IMG/VR virus record: IMGVR_UViG_3300037096_000090
Coordinates: 1-34,017 of that record
DNA length: 34,017 nt
Strand: one strand, 5' to 3'
Source of the DNA: a virus
The notes below the pieces were generated by a model that worked only from the letters and a program-made list of their open reading frames with translations, was not told the origin of the DNA and did no database searches. The position numbers and the translations under genes were made by a program. This document shows positions 13,066-20,699 of the stretch, piece by piece (the stretch's first letter is position 1; each line of letters opens with the position of its first letter).

Positions 13066-13102
13066 AAAGCTTAGGTGCCGTATGAATCAAGGCGTGAAAT
13101 TG
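13066..13102 (+). other. 37-nt group I intron remnant or mini-intron in the capsid gene
   Basis: This interrupts the coat frame between FYG and TYV. It keeps the boundary signals of a group I intron: U before it, G as its last base, and TTAGGTGCCGTA at 13070-13081, which pairs with both exons (TACGGU|, P1, and ACCUA, P10). It lacks P3-P9 altogether, so it cannot fold into a catalytic intron on its own. Unremoved, it adds a stop and a frame change. See findings for alternatives (trans excision, ribosome bypass, deletion or assembly artefact). Confidence 0.75.
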
Positions 13103-13188
13103 ACCTATGTGCAACTCAACGAACAGGTAACTCTGCAAAATCAGGACCCTGTTTTGAATGAGTGTGCTGCGCGTCTTGGTGTGTCGCT
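13103..13188 (+). CDS. Major capsid protein, coding segment 2 of 4
   Basis: 86 nt encoding TYVQLNEQVTLQNQDPVLNE, then CAARLGVS and two bases of the next codon. This is the conserved 'YV.l.eqv.l..qDPVl.e.a..LG' part of N4 gp56-type coats. It follows the 37-nt element and ends with U (CGCT|) at the first full intron. Joined to segment 3 the split codon becomes CTA (Leu). Reading on without splicing gives an unrelated tail to a stop at 13402. Confidence 0.85.
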
Positions 13189-13423
13189 AGACAAACTTGG
13201 CGACATTAAACTTTGCCTAAATACCTGGAAAATCTTACCGCGTAATGGCGAAGACAATCAGAGGGAACTTGACTCGAAGATAGGTCAAGACCCGCAGAGA
13301 CTAAACGGTGAAGACATTCTAAAGATGTATGCTATAGTCCAAACCATTAAGAAATTAATGGAGAGGGGATTAACAAGACCCTCCGCCTATGCTTTTGCAT
13401 AGGTCATAAAAAGTAATAGATTG
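13189..13423 (+). ncRNA. Group I intron 1 of the capsid gene (235 nt, no ORF)
   Basis: P1: exon GTCGCT pairs with intron GGCGAC (13199-13204) with U.G at the splice site, and the preceding CTT pairs with the AAG that opens the next exon (P10). Core in the right order: a hairpin CTTGAC/GTCAAG flanked by GGG/CCC (P5/P6 region), P7 strand GACTA, P3 strand ACGGT, P8 hairpin ACATTCTAAAGATGT, then P7 partner TATAGTCC. A 3' hairpin CCTATGC-TTTT-GCATAGG follows, and the intron ends in G. Exact joining restores SLRQTEDQLTRDML. These are direct sequence matches; subtype was not determined. Confidence 0.87.
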
Positions 13424-13505
13424 AAGACAAACAGAGGATCAGTTGACTCGTGATATGCTTGCATCGACAGCATCGTTCATTAACTGTGTTGGTGGTGTCA
13501 ACGGT
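13424..13505 (+). CDS. Major capsid protein, coding segment 3 of 4
   Basis: 82 nt: one base completing Leu, then RQTEDQLTRDMLASTASFIN and CVGGVNG. 'LTRDML' is a conserved coat helix. It ends with GGT, giving U at the second intron border, and AACGGT pairs with intron GCCGTT. Both borders are fixed by frame, by family sequence and by intron pairing. Confidence 0.85.
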
Positions 13506-13988
13506 AAACGTGTTGCCGTTGTAAAATCTTGGGTAATTGACTTGGACCCCGAAGTGGCCATCGGCTAACCGGAAACAAGGGCGAAGATTATGTGGATATC
13601 GTTTTTGGAAGAAAAGCCTAAATTAAATCGTCCGATTCTTATGAAAATAACTAGTTATTACGAATATAATGATGCTTTCGACCCGAGAAAAAATTTGTTT
13701 ATGGGTTACTACTATGGAAAAGGTTGTGTGTACATAGATACCCGCATAGATGAAAATCAAGATGTGAAGGGTCTTGGATGGAAAGCTCATAAAGATCACG
13801 ATTTGAAAGATGTTCTTTGGTACAAAAACTTATTATATAATCGCGCTGAACGACTAAATCCTGAGACATCCCGTCAGGGATGAAGCGATAGTCTAAACTG
13901 CATCGATAAGTTGCAGAGGCTGGATCGAAGAATCTGGCCCGCCCGTCTAAAGCCAAAGGCGAAGACAGGTCACACAAGTAATAGAGCG
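13506..13988 (+). ncRNA. Group I intron 2 of the capsid gene (483 nt, carries an ORF)
   Basis: P1: exon AACGGT with intron GCCGTT (U.G at the cut). Adjacent TGTT pairs with exon GACA for P10. Near the 3' end, GAGAC, a P8-like hairpin ATCCCGTCAGGGAT and ATAGTCT fit P7/P8/P7'. CTGCA...TGCAG fits P9, and the last base is G. Joining gives GVNG-DNPTEITRSD. A 97-aa frame lies inside the intron. The 5' end AAACGTGTTGCCGTT resembles the start of the 37-nt element (AAAGCTTAGGTGCCGTA), hinting at relatedness. Confidence 0.85.
13590..13883 (+). CDS. Intron-encoded small protein, unknown
   Basis: 97 aa: MWISFLEEKPKLNRPILMKI, then a Tyr-rich segment and GWKAHKDHDLKDVLWYKNLL. No LAGLIDADG, GIY-YIG, HNH or His-Cys motif is seen, so it is not a recognisable homing endonuclease. 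It is somewhat like small DUF551-type phage proteins ('WIS....P', late 'W' motif), but the match is weak. The ribosome site is poor (GGGCGAAGATT before ATG). The stop falls just before the P7 region, leaving the core intact. Confidence 0.5.
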   Translation: MWISFLEEKPKLNRPILMKITSYYEYNDAFDPRKNLFMGYYYGKGCVYIDTRIDENQDVKGLGWKAHKDHDLKDVLWYKNLLYNRAERLNPETSRQG

Positions 13989-14504
13989 GACAATCCTACT
14001 GAAATAACTCGTTCTGATGTTGATGAAGTGGTTCGCACGCTTCTTTCTAACAATGCGTACACCATCATGGATTATATTGAAGGTGAAGATAAGTTTGGTA
14101 CAGCGCCAGTTCGCGATGCTTATTTCGCGCTCTGTTCTACACAACTTACCGGTAACCTTGATGCAGTATCCGGATTCATTCAAAAGAACCAATATCCATC
14201 TCCGATGAATGCATTGCGTTCAGAATGGGGTGCAATTGGTAACCTTAGATTCCTTGTATCTTCTATCGGTTCAATGACTCCTAATGCATCCAGCCTTGGC
14301 AATACCGTATACAACATATTCTGTGTTGGTATGGAAGCATATGCATGTATTGAGCAAGACGGATATAGTGCGAGCTTTATCTATAGACCACCTATATATG
14401 ATGGGCCATTAGCATTGAACGCTTCTGTAGGTTACAAGTTTGCAGAAGTTCCTCGAATCACAAACGATTTATGGATCATCAGCTTGCGCTGCACATTAGC
14501 GTAA
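13989..14504 (+). CDS. Major capsid protein, coding segment 4 of 4
   Basis: 171 codons and TAA: DNPTEITRSDVDEVVRTLLS through to the end WIISLRCTLA. Typical coat C-terminal features are SEWGAIGNLRFLVSSIG, EAYACIEQDGYSASF and GYKFAEVPRITNDLWIISL. This is the bulk of the HK97-fold A and P domains. The open frame starts earlier (from 13911) but that part is intron sequence and has no ribosome site. The next gene follows 11 bases later with its own AAGGAA. Confidence 0.9.
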   Translation, partial: DNPTEITRSDVDEVVRTLLSNNAYTIMDYIEGEDKFGTAPVRDAYFALCSTQLTGNLDAVSGFIQKNQYPSPMNALRSEWGAIGNLRFLVSSIGSMTPNASSLGNTVYNIFCVGMEAYACIEQDGYSASFIYRPPIYDGPLALNASVGYKFAEVPRITNDLWIISLRCTLA

Positions 14505-14515
14505 AAGGAATAACT

Positions 14516-15715
14516 ATGGACGGTACGATATTAGGACAAGGTACCTTTAATGCCTTTTATACTGGTGCAAATCCTGATCCAGGAAGCGCAACGGTACAAG
14601 CAGGTAATCAATACATTATTCAAATACCTTCTGGTGCAGACTGGTTAAAAGTATATAACTATACCAAATCTGGCGCAGTAGGTAGTGATGTAGTGTACTT
14701 TAATGGCACCGGTAATGCGTTTGCAGGAAACTACTTTTATTGGCAACTTGGGATGCCAGTAGGTGCTGCTATAGTGCATTACAATGCGAGCACAACAAGC
14801 GTATTAAATATAGATACGTTAGCTTCTGGCGGATTTACACTTTATGATCCATCTGGACAAAATCCTGCTGCATTACCATTAGTTGGACCTGCAGTAGCAA
14901 CGACTGCTTCTACCAATGCAACACGACCAGTAGTTAGTACAGCAAACACAGCTGGTATTACTGTTGGTACAGTAGTTCGTATGAGCAATACTGCCCAAAC
15001 AGATGTTAACGGTGTTGACATGGTAGTTGGTGCGGTAACGGTAAATACTAGCTTTGAGCTACTTACTGCTACAAATGCTCTTGCTACAGCCCCTGGTGCA
15101 ATTGGTGGTGCTGGATTTTATCGAATTGTTAATACTAATCCTCTGTTCTACCCATGGCGTAGATATGTAGTAAACATTACTCAAGCATCTAATGCTCAAG
15201 TAAGTACTTCAGTTCCCCATGGTTTGACCGTTGGACAAGCAATTAGATTTGATATTCCAACACAATCAGGAATGGTTCAGCTTAATCCGACCGTGTACAA
15301 TAACTATCTTCCATCATATATAGTTACCGTTATTGATGATTATAACTTCACCATTAACGTTAACACTGTTGGTTTTAGTGCATTTACATGGCCTACAATA
15401 GCGCAACAACCATCATCATTCCCTATCGTTGTTCCATTCGGTGAAAATACTGCAAGTGCATTGTTAAGCACGTATGCACAAACCCCATCGATTGCTGGGC
15501 AACAGATATTTAATACCAATACAGGAATTCTTGCTGATTCTACGGTTAATACCGGATTTCTTGGCATGATTCTTGGTAGTGGTGGGAATGGTACTGCATT
15601 AACAACGCCTATATCAGGACCTGCAGGAACGGTATCGTTCTCAACAGGAAATGTGATCACGGCAACTGACACTATGTATTGGGTCGCCGGAAAATCCACA
15701 TTCGGTGGCTCATAA
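14516..15715 (+). CDS. Virion structural protein, probable capsid decoration or head protein
   Basis: 399 aa from the ATG at 14516 with AAGGAA upstream; the frame is open earlier but that part lies within the coat gene. Low in charge and rich in Thr, Gly, Ala and Val, suggesting beta-sandwich domains. Residues about 225-310 (VVNITQASNAQVSTSVPHGL and TVIDDYNFTINVNT) resemble the small FCCH-like beta domain also present in the gene at 16302. Position right after MCP suggests abundant head decoration. No enzyme motif. Confidence 0.65.
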   Translation: MDGTILGQGTFNAFYTGANPDPGSATVQAGNQYIIQIPSGADWLKVYNYTKSGAVGSDVVYFNGTGNAFAGNYFYWQLGMPVGAAIVHYNASTTSVLNIDTLASGGFTLYDPSGQNPAALPLVGPAVATTASTNATRPVVSTANTAGITVGTVVRMSNTAQTDVNGVDMVVGAVTVNTSFELLTATNALATAPGAIGGAGFYRIVNTNPLFYPWRRYVVNITQASNAQVSTSVPHGLTVGQAIRFDIPTQSGMVQLNPTVYNNYLPSYIVTVIDDYNFTINVNTVGFSAFTWPTIAQQPSSFPIVVPFGENTASALLSTYAQTPSIAGQQIFNTNTGILADSTVNTGFLGMILGSGGNGTALTTPISGPAGTVSFSTGNVITATDTMYWVAGKSTFGGS

Positions 15716-15734
15716 TAAAATCAGTTTTTAACTT

Positions 15735-15749
15735 GTGACATAACGTCAC
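15735..15749. other. GTGAC-N5-GTCAC inverted repeat
   Basis: Same arms and spacer length as an inverted repeat at 33223-33237. Possible operator; two copies are too few to be sure. Confidence 0.3.
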
Positions 15750-15804
15750 CGGTTGATATCAAAGACGATCTTATTATTATTCGGTTATTAAGTGGTATAC
15801 GATC

Positions 15805-15832
15805 CAGGGGGGCTGAGTATGCCCCCCTGTTA
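15805..15832 (+). terminator. GC-rich hairpin between head genes
   Basis: CAGGGGGGC pairs perfectly with GCCCCCCTG across 7 nt, followed only by TTAT. It lies 17 bases before the next ATG. Very stable; probably partial terminator or mRNA stabiliser. Confidence 0.6.
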
Positions 15833-15846
15833 TAAAGGAAAAAGCC

Positions 15847-16284
15847 ATGGTAGCAAAAAAAGAAACCCCAAAAGTAAATCTCAAATATCTTCGTGATAAA
15901 TCACGAGAGTTGGTCAAAGGGATATTTAAATTTTATGAAGTTCCTGGCGCTTTGATGAGTTTTAATTATAGAGAATTCAAAGAAGATCCGATTGAACGAT
16001 TTGATCTTCTTGATGGTGAAGTGTATCAAATACCGCTTGGAGTAGCGCGTCATCTCAATAAAAACGGATGGTATCCAGAGTATGAGTTTGTACAAGGAGA
16101 TCCTTCTGTTAAACAGTCACAATTTGGGCTGGATACCTCATTGAGATCAGCAAGTTTTGGTGGTGGAGCTGTTCAAAAGGTGACTAAAAAAGTGAGAAGA
16201 TTCGGCTTTCAAAGTTTGGAATTTGTTGATATTGAGGATATGCCTAATTCAACATCATCAATAGTAACGGTTGAGTCTGTCTAA
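15847..16284 (+). CDS. Conserved virion protein, unknown
   Basis: 145 aa, basic N-terminus (MVAKKETPKVNLKYLRDKSR). The central EDPIERFDLLDGEVYQIPLG, then VARHLNKNGWYPEYEF, and the later VRRFGFQSLEFVDIEDM form a pattern I associate with a head protein next to the coat gene in podovirus-like phages. Probable capsid-associated or head-completion protein; function not established. Confidence 0.65.
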   Translation: MVAKKETPKVNLKYLRDKSRELVKGIFKFYEVPGALMSFNYREFKEDPIERFDLLDGEVYQIPLGVARHLNKNGWYPEYEFVQGDPSVKQSQFGLDTSLRSASFGGGAVQKVTKKVRRFGFQSLEFVDIEDMPNSTSSIVTVESV

Positions 16285-16301
16285 TTAAAAAGGTGACAGT
16301 A

Positions 16302-16670
16302 ATGAGTACCTGCTATGCGTATCCTAATCCAATATTTCAGCCCGCTATGCGCTTAATATCTGCTATAACAAATGCTAACCCAGCAACAATAACGACTACT
16401 TTTGATAACCAGTATAAAACCGGTCTTATTGTACGCCTTGATCTCCCACCAGCAGTCGGTATGCAGCAGGCAAATGGATTAACGGGAACCATTACTGTCA
16501 TCAGTCCCACTACCTTCACCGTAAATATAGATACGACTAATTTTGATGTATTTGCTATCCCGATGTCCCCACCACCGCATGCAAATACTTGTGCTCAAGT
16601 CGTTCCTATCGGAGAGGTTAATGAGATACTATATTTAGCTACTCGAAATGTATTGCCATATCGATCATAA
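16302..16670 (+). CDS. Small structural protein made of one FCCH-like beta domain
   Basis: 122 aa from the ATG at 16302 (AAAAAGG upstream; an in-frame GTG at 16293 is less likely). The sequence ITNANPATITTTFDNQYKTG, then VRLDLPPAVGMQQANGLTGT, ITVISPTTFTVNIDTTNF and QVVPIGE matches the phage beta domain related to the E1 FCCH fold ('TtItt...HgL..Gd.V.f...sGM..lNg...tV..vt..tFtv..dtt.f'). A similar domain is in the 399-aa protein. Likely a connector or decoration component. Confidence 0.65.
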   Translation: MSTCYAYPNPIFQPAMRLISAITNANPATITTTFDNQYKTGLIVRLDLPPAVGMQQANGLTGTITVISPTTFTVNIDTTNFDVFAIPMSPPPHANTCAQVVPIGEVNEILYLATRNVLPYRS

Positions 16671-16685
16671 AAAAGGGAGATAGTT

Positions 16686-17774
16686 ATGCCAGTAAATGCT
16701 CCAACAACAACGCTGCAGGCAATACAGACGAAGGTTAGGCGTTTGACGCGATCGCCGTCTATGTCTCAGCTGACTGATATCGATTTACAAAATTATATTA
16801 ATACATTTGTTGTGTATGATTTTCCTGAACATCTTCGCATGTTCAACTTAAGAACTACCTATACCTTTGTATGTAATGCATTTCAGGATGCCTATCCAAC
16901 AGATATAAACTCTTTTGCAGGGGTAACCACTAATCCATTGTACGATTTCCAAAATAAATATCTTAGTGTGCATGCTCCCTTCTACATTGCCGGTTACGAC
17001 TCATTCTTTTCTCAATCAAGAGAGCAGTTCTATGGAATTTACCCATTTACTAACAACATTTCATCTATTGGTGTTACAGGAAACGGTATCACGCAGACGT
17101 TCACGGGCGTATTACCGCAAGCATCGGGGGGTGCTGTCCTGCTTAAAAGCAATGTACTGTTTAGTTCAGTTGACCCTAATGGGAATGGTTTATCCCTTGC
17201 TGATGTTCCACTCGTAGATCCGTCCACTGGCAATCAATCTGTTTTTGGGAACTTATATGTACCACAAACTCAGCCTACGATTCCTCCAACTACTAGTTCA
17301 TTTGATTCAACTAACTATATTAACTATATTACTGGACAGTATACGATCACCTTTGTTGCACCTCCTGCAGCTGGAGCAACTATAAATAGCCAGACGGTTC
17401 CATCGATAGTGTCATTGCCCCAGGCGGTACTTTTCTACGATAATACATTCTACCTACGCCCAGTTCCTGATCAGCCGTATAACATTAATTTTGAAGCCTA
17501 TATACGACCAACCTATTTAATGGAGACTACAGATTCTCCTGCTCTTAATGAGTGGTGGCAATATATAGCCTATGGAGCTGCTAAGAAGGTATTTGAAGAT
17601 AGAATGGATACAGACTCAGTTCAGCAGATTATGCCTGAATATAGAAAACAGGAAACATTGTGTTTGAGGCGTACTATTGTTCAGTACACCAATGAACGAA
17701 CAGCTACTATCTATACAGAAAGTCTTGGAAACCAATCTGGGAATGGATTTGGGTGGGGTGGGGGCCAATTTTGA
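16686..17774 (+). CDS. Probable head-tail connector / tail adaptor protein
   Basis: 362 aa. The N-terminal part has helical AIQTKVRRLTRSPSMSQLTD and IDLQNYINTFVVYDFPEHLR, consistent with adaptor (P22 gp4-like) helices. The middle is beta-rich and Thr/Pro-rich. The C-terminal part NEWWQYIAYGAAKKVFEDRM, then MPEYRKQETLCLRRTI is again helical. Its place between coat-proximal genes and the tail-hub gene fits a neck component. Identified by layout and composition, not by a diagnostic motif. Confidence 0.55.
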   Translation: MPVNAPTTTLQAIQTKVRRLTRSPSMSQLTDIDLQNYINTFVVYDFPEHLRMFNLRTTYTFVCNAFQDAYPTDINSFAGVTTNPLYDFQNKYLSVHAPFYIAGYDSFFSQSREQFYGIYPFTNNISSIGVTGNGITQTFTGVLPQASGGAVLLKSNVLFSSVDPNGNGLSLADVPLVDPSTGNQSVFGNLYVPQTQPTIPPTTSSFDSTNYINYITGQYTITFVAPPAAGATINSQTVPSIVSLPQAVLFYDNTFYLRPVPDQPYNINFEAYIRPTYLMETTDSPALNEWWQYIAYGAAKKVFEDRMDTDSVQQIMPEYRKQETLCLRRTIVQYTNERTATIYTESLGNQSGNGFGWGGGQF

Positions 17775-17810
17775 TGATATCTTTTGAATAAATTACGAAA
17801 GGAAATGTAG

Positions 17811-18374
17811 ATGGCGTACAATCCAAACATTCCACAAGTGACTGATATTTTATCGCAGTCACAAGCAGATATTCTCGGAAACTTTCAAGCGCTCAGTCCA
17901 TTTTTAAACGGAGTGACTAATTTTGCAGCTATATTTCCTGTTCTGTCATCAACTCCAACTACGAGTTCTTCAGAAGTATCGCTTTTTTCTGCACTTGATG
18001 GGTCTGGTAACCAGCAGCTCTACTATGGGCCTCCATCGAGTGGAACACCGATAAATTTGACCGGATCTGCAGGATTAACAGATGGTTGGGCATATCTTCC
18101 GTCCGGAATTCTGCTCAAATGGGGAACAACTACATGCGCCGTTAATACATTGAGCACTATTACCCTTCCTGTATTGAGTAGTACTCCTGTATTCAATTAT
18201 CTGTTTTATGTATCGGCAGCACAGACATTTGCTGCTAGTCCTACTACATCTACACTTAATACATCAGTAAGTGCAGGTAATTTTACTGCGACTACGTTCC
18301 AAGTATGGCCAAATGCAACGACTGCTCCTCTAACAGGAACCGTATCTATCGTATATTTTGCAATAGGAGCATAA
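17811..18374 (+). CDS. Short tail fibre-like protein
   Basis: 187 aa. Thr/Ser-rich with GWAYLPSGILLKWGTTTCAV near the middle, a pattern found at the tip domains of phage tail fibres ('G...lpnG.i.kWG'). The N-terminal IPQVTDILSQSQADILGNFQ is likely an anchoring helix. It precedes the tail-hub gene by one base. Probable adhesin or nozzle accessory. Confidence 0.55.
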   Translation: MAYNPNIPQVTDILSQSQADILGNFQALSPFLNGVTNFAAIFPVLSSTPTTSSSEVSLFSALDGSGNQQLYYGPPSSGTPINLTGSAGLTDGWAYLPSGILLKWGTTTCAVNTLSTITLPVLSSTPVFNYLFYVSAAQTFAASPTTSTLNTSVSAGNFTATTFQVWPNATTAPLTGTVSIVYFAIGA

Positions 18375-18375
18375 A

Positions 18376-20685
18376 ATGGCATATGATCGTTTTTTAATAG
18401 CACCAATTAATTCTGGATTGCAAACTGATTTAAGACCGTGGCTTATTCCAGACGATGCATTTGCTCAACTTCAGAATGCATATGTATTTAGAGGTCGTGT
18501 TAGAAAACGATTTGGTTCTCGTTTGATGGGGACAGGTTGGTCTAGCCCGTCGGTTCAGGGACTCTATTCCCGGTTAGCAATTCCGTTGGGAAATACTAAC
18601 GGTAGTGGGAATATATCGGTGTCAGTTCCAGGAACTGAATTTAATATTGGACAAGCGTTCTCGGTTGGTAATGAGATATTTACGGTCTATCAGATAGGGA
18701 CACCAGGAGTTATGCTTACTACTGGTGCTTCAACAGTGCATACATACAACACGACAACGGGAGCCGTTGTTATTAACGGAGCTGCTGCAACGACTGAGAC
18801 CTATTTTTATCCAGGGCAACCGGTAATGGGGCTCTGCAACTATGAATCGGGACCGATAAATAACCAACCATCCTATGCATTCGATACACAGTTTGCCTAT
18901 GTATTTTCCGGTGGATTTTGGTCTCGATCAGGGTCGCCCATTTGGCATGGTACTTACACAGATTTCTTTTGGACCTGTAATTGGCAGAGCATTGTTATAA
19001 GTCCAGCGATTATGTTCGTAACTAATTTTTTTGTTGTTAATTATAATGGTGCCGGATCTGCTAACGATGATCCAATATGGTATTTTGATGGAACAACGTG
19101 GACGGCTGCTATTGGTGTTAATGGATTTTATTTTATGCCTACTCCAGTTGGTGGGCCTGTAGGAGCGCCACGTACTGGTCCTTTTATACAAACAGCGCGT
19201 ATTATACTCCCCTTTAAAAATAGACTTATTCTATTGAATACGGTCGAAAATAATAATGCTGATTCTGATCCAACGTTAACTACTAATAAAAATTTTGTTA
19301 ATCGGTGTCGATATTCGCATAATGGCAGTCCATTTTCAAACAATGCCTGGTATGAGGCCAATCAGATTGATACGAATGGAATACCTACTGGGATTGCTGA
19401 TGGGGGTGGTTTTCTTGACGCAAGTACCGAAGAACAGATCGTTGGTGCTGAATTTATAAAAGATCGATTGGTAGTCTACTTTGAAAGAAGTACCTGGGAA
19501 TTAGCATATACCGGTAATGAAGTTTTACCTTTTGTTTGGCAGAAGATAAATACTGAACTTGGATCGGAATCAACTTTCTCCATTGTTCCCTTTGATAAAG
19601 TTGTTCTTGGTATTGGTAATGTTGGGATCCATGCTTGTAATGGATCTAATGTAGAACGTATTGATAAAAAAATTCCCGATGAGATTTTTGATATACGCAG
19701 TAGTGGAAACTCTATAAAGCAAGTCGGCGGTATACGCGATTATTATGTTGAAATGGTCTATTGGACATTTCCAGCAGAAAATTTCAGTGGCACATTTCCC
19801 AATCAAGTTCTTTTATTTAATTACAGAGATGGTTCTTGGGCTCTGAATGATGATTGTATAACCTGCTTTGGCTATTACGAACAACAGCCATTTGCCACAT
19901 GGGGTAATACATCATTGAGCTGGGGAGATATTAACTCTTCATGGGAGAGCGGTACTCTATCTGCTAATGCCCGCCAGGTTATAGCAGGAAACCAGCAAGG
20001 ATATGTATTTATTATTGACGCTGATGTTTCCCGCAATGCCGCTGCAATGCAGATTAATAATATTGTCGCATCAGGTTCAGGTATCAATGTAAGCATTACC
20101 AATCACACGCTTGTTGCCGGCGATTATATATCCATAGAATATGCACAAGGAATTACCTTTCCCAATGGGCAAGTTATCTTTATGGTAAACGGGGTGATAA
20201 ACGCGAATACAATCAACATAAATCCCACATCATTTACGGGAATCTATACTGGCGGTGGCCTAGCATCTCGTGTATCGATGATGCAGATACTATCAAAGCA
20301 ATGGAATCCATATGTCAGTGATGGTAGCAATGTATATTTAGCAAAAATAGATTTTGGGGTTGAAAGAACATCATCTGGTCAGGTAACCGTTGATTATTAT
20401 GCATCTGCAAGCCAATTATCAATGGTAAATGAGGCGATATCAACCGGTACAATAATGGGTACCAATGTTCTAGAAACTTACCCCTACAATCCTCTCCTTT
20501 ATCCCTTTGAGCAGGTTCAGGATAGATTATGGCATCAGGTATATTTTCAAGGTGATGGGGAATGTATCCAGATTTATATATATTTGAGTCCATCGCAGAT
20601 GACTAACAGTGCTATAGCATGGTCAGATTTCCAGCTAGAGGGGATTGTTATTTATACGATGAGTACCGCAGACAGATTACAGTAA
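18376..20685 (+). CDS. Tail hub / nozzle protein (P22 gp10-like)
   Basis: 769 aa. The opening PINSGLQTDLRPWLIPDDAF, then AQLQNAYVFRGRVRKRFGSR is the signature start of large podovirus tail-hub proteins ('G......p..lp......l.Na....g.v..R.G'). Repeated aromatic and Gly blades such as IWYFDGTTWTAA and VLLFNYRDGSWALNDD suggest a beta-propeller, as in gp10. Near residue 556 there is a small beta domain (IVASGSGINVSITNHTLVAG) like the FCCH domains upstream. It probably caps the connector and prevents DNA loss. Confidence 0.65.
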   Translation: MAYDRFLIAPINSGLQTDLRPWLIPDDAFAQLQNAYVFRGRVRKRFGSRLMGTGWSSPSVQGLYSRLAIPLGNTNGSGNISVSVPGTEFNIGQAFSVGNEIFTVYQIGTPGVMLTTGASTVHTYNTTTGAVVINGAAATTETYFYPGQPVMGLCNYESGPINNQPSYAFDTQFAYVFSGGFWSRSGSPIWHGTYTDFFWTCNWQSIVISPAIMFVTNFFVVNYNGAGSANDDPIWYFDGTTWTAAIGVNGFYFMPTPVGGPVGAPRTGPFIQTARIILPFKNRLILLNTVENNNADSDPTLTTNKNFVNRCRYSHNGSPFSNNAWYEANQIDTNGIPTGIADGGGFLDASTEEQIVGAEFIKDRLVVYFERSTWELAYTGNEVLPFVWQKINTELGSESTFSIVPFDKVVLGIGNVGIHACNGSNVERIDKKIPDEIFDIRSSGNSIKQVGGIRDYYVEMVYWTFPAENFSGTFPNQVLLFNYRDGSWALNDDCITCFGYYEQQPFATWGNTSLSWGDINSSWESGTLSANARQVIAGNQQGYVFIIDADVSRNAAAMQINNIVASGSGINVSITNHTLVAGDYISIEYAQGITFPNGQVIFMVNGVINANTININPTSFTGIYTGGGLASRVSMMQILSKQWNPYVSDGSNVYLAKIDFGVERTSSGQVTVDYYASASQLSMVNEAISTGTIMGTNVLETYPYNPLLYPFEQVQDRLWHQVYFQGDGECIQIYIYLSPSQMTNSAIAWSDFQLEGIVIYTMSTADRLQ

Positions 20686-20699
20686 CTAAAAGGATAGCC

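Noticed and set aside
13040-13402. A separate 120-aa gene between capsid fragments
   Set aside because: Its centre is capsid sequence (TYVQLNEQ...) and its ends are intron or remnant sequence; it is explained by splicing rather than as its own gene.
13911-14504. A 197-aa capsid gene starting at 13911
   Set aside because: The first 26 codons are the 3' end of group I intron 2, have no ribosome site, and the family sequence resumes exactly at the predicted splice junction (13989).
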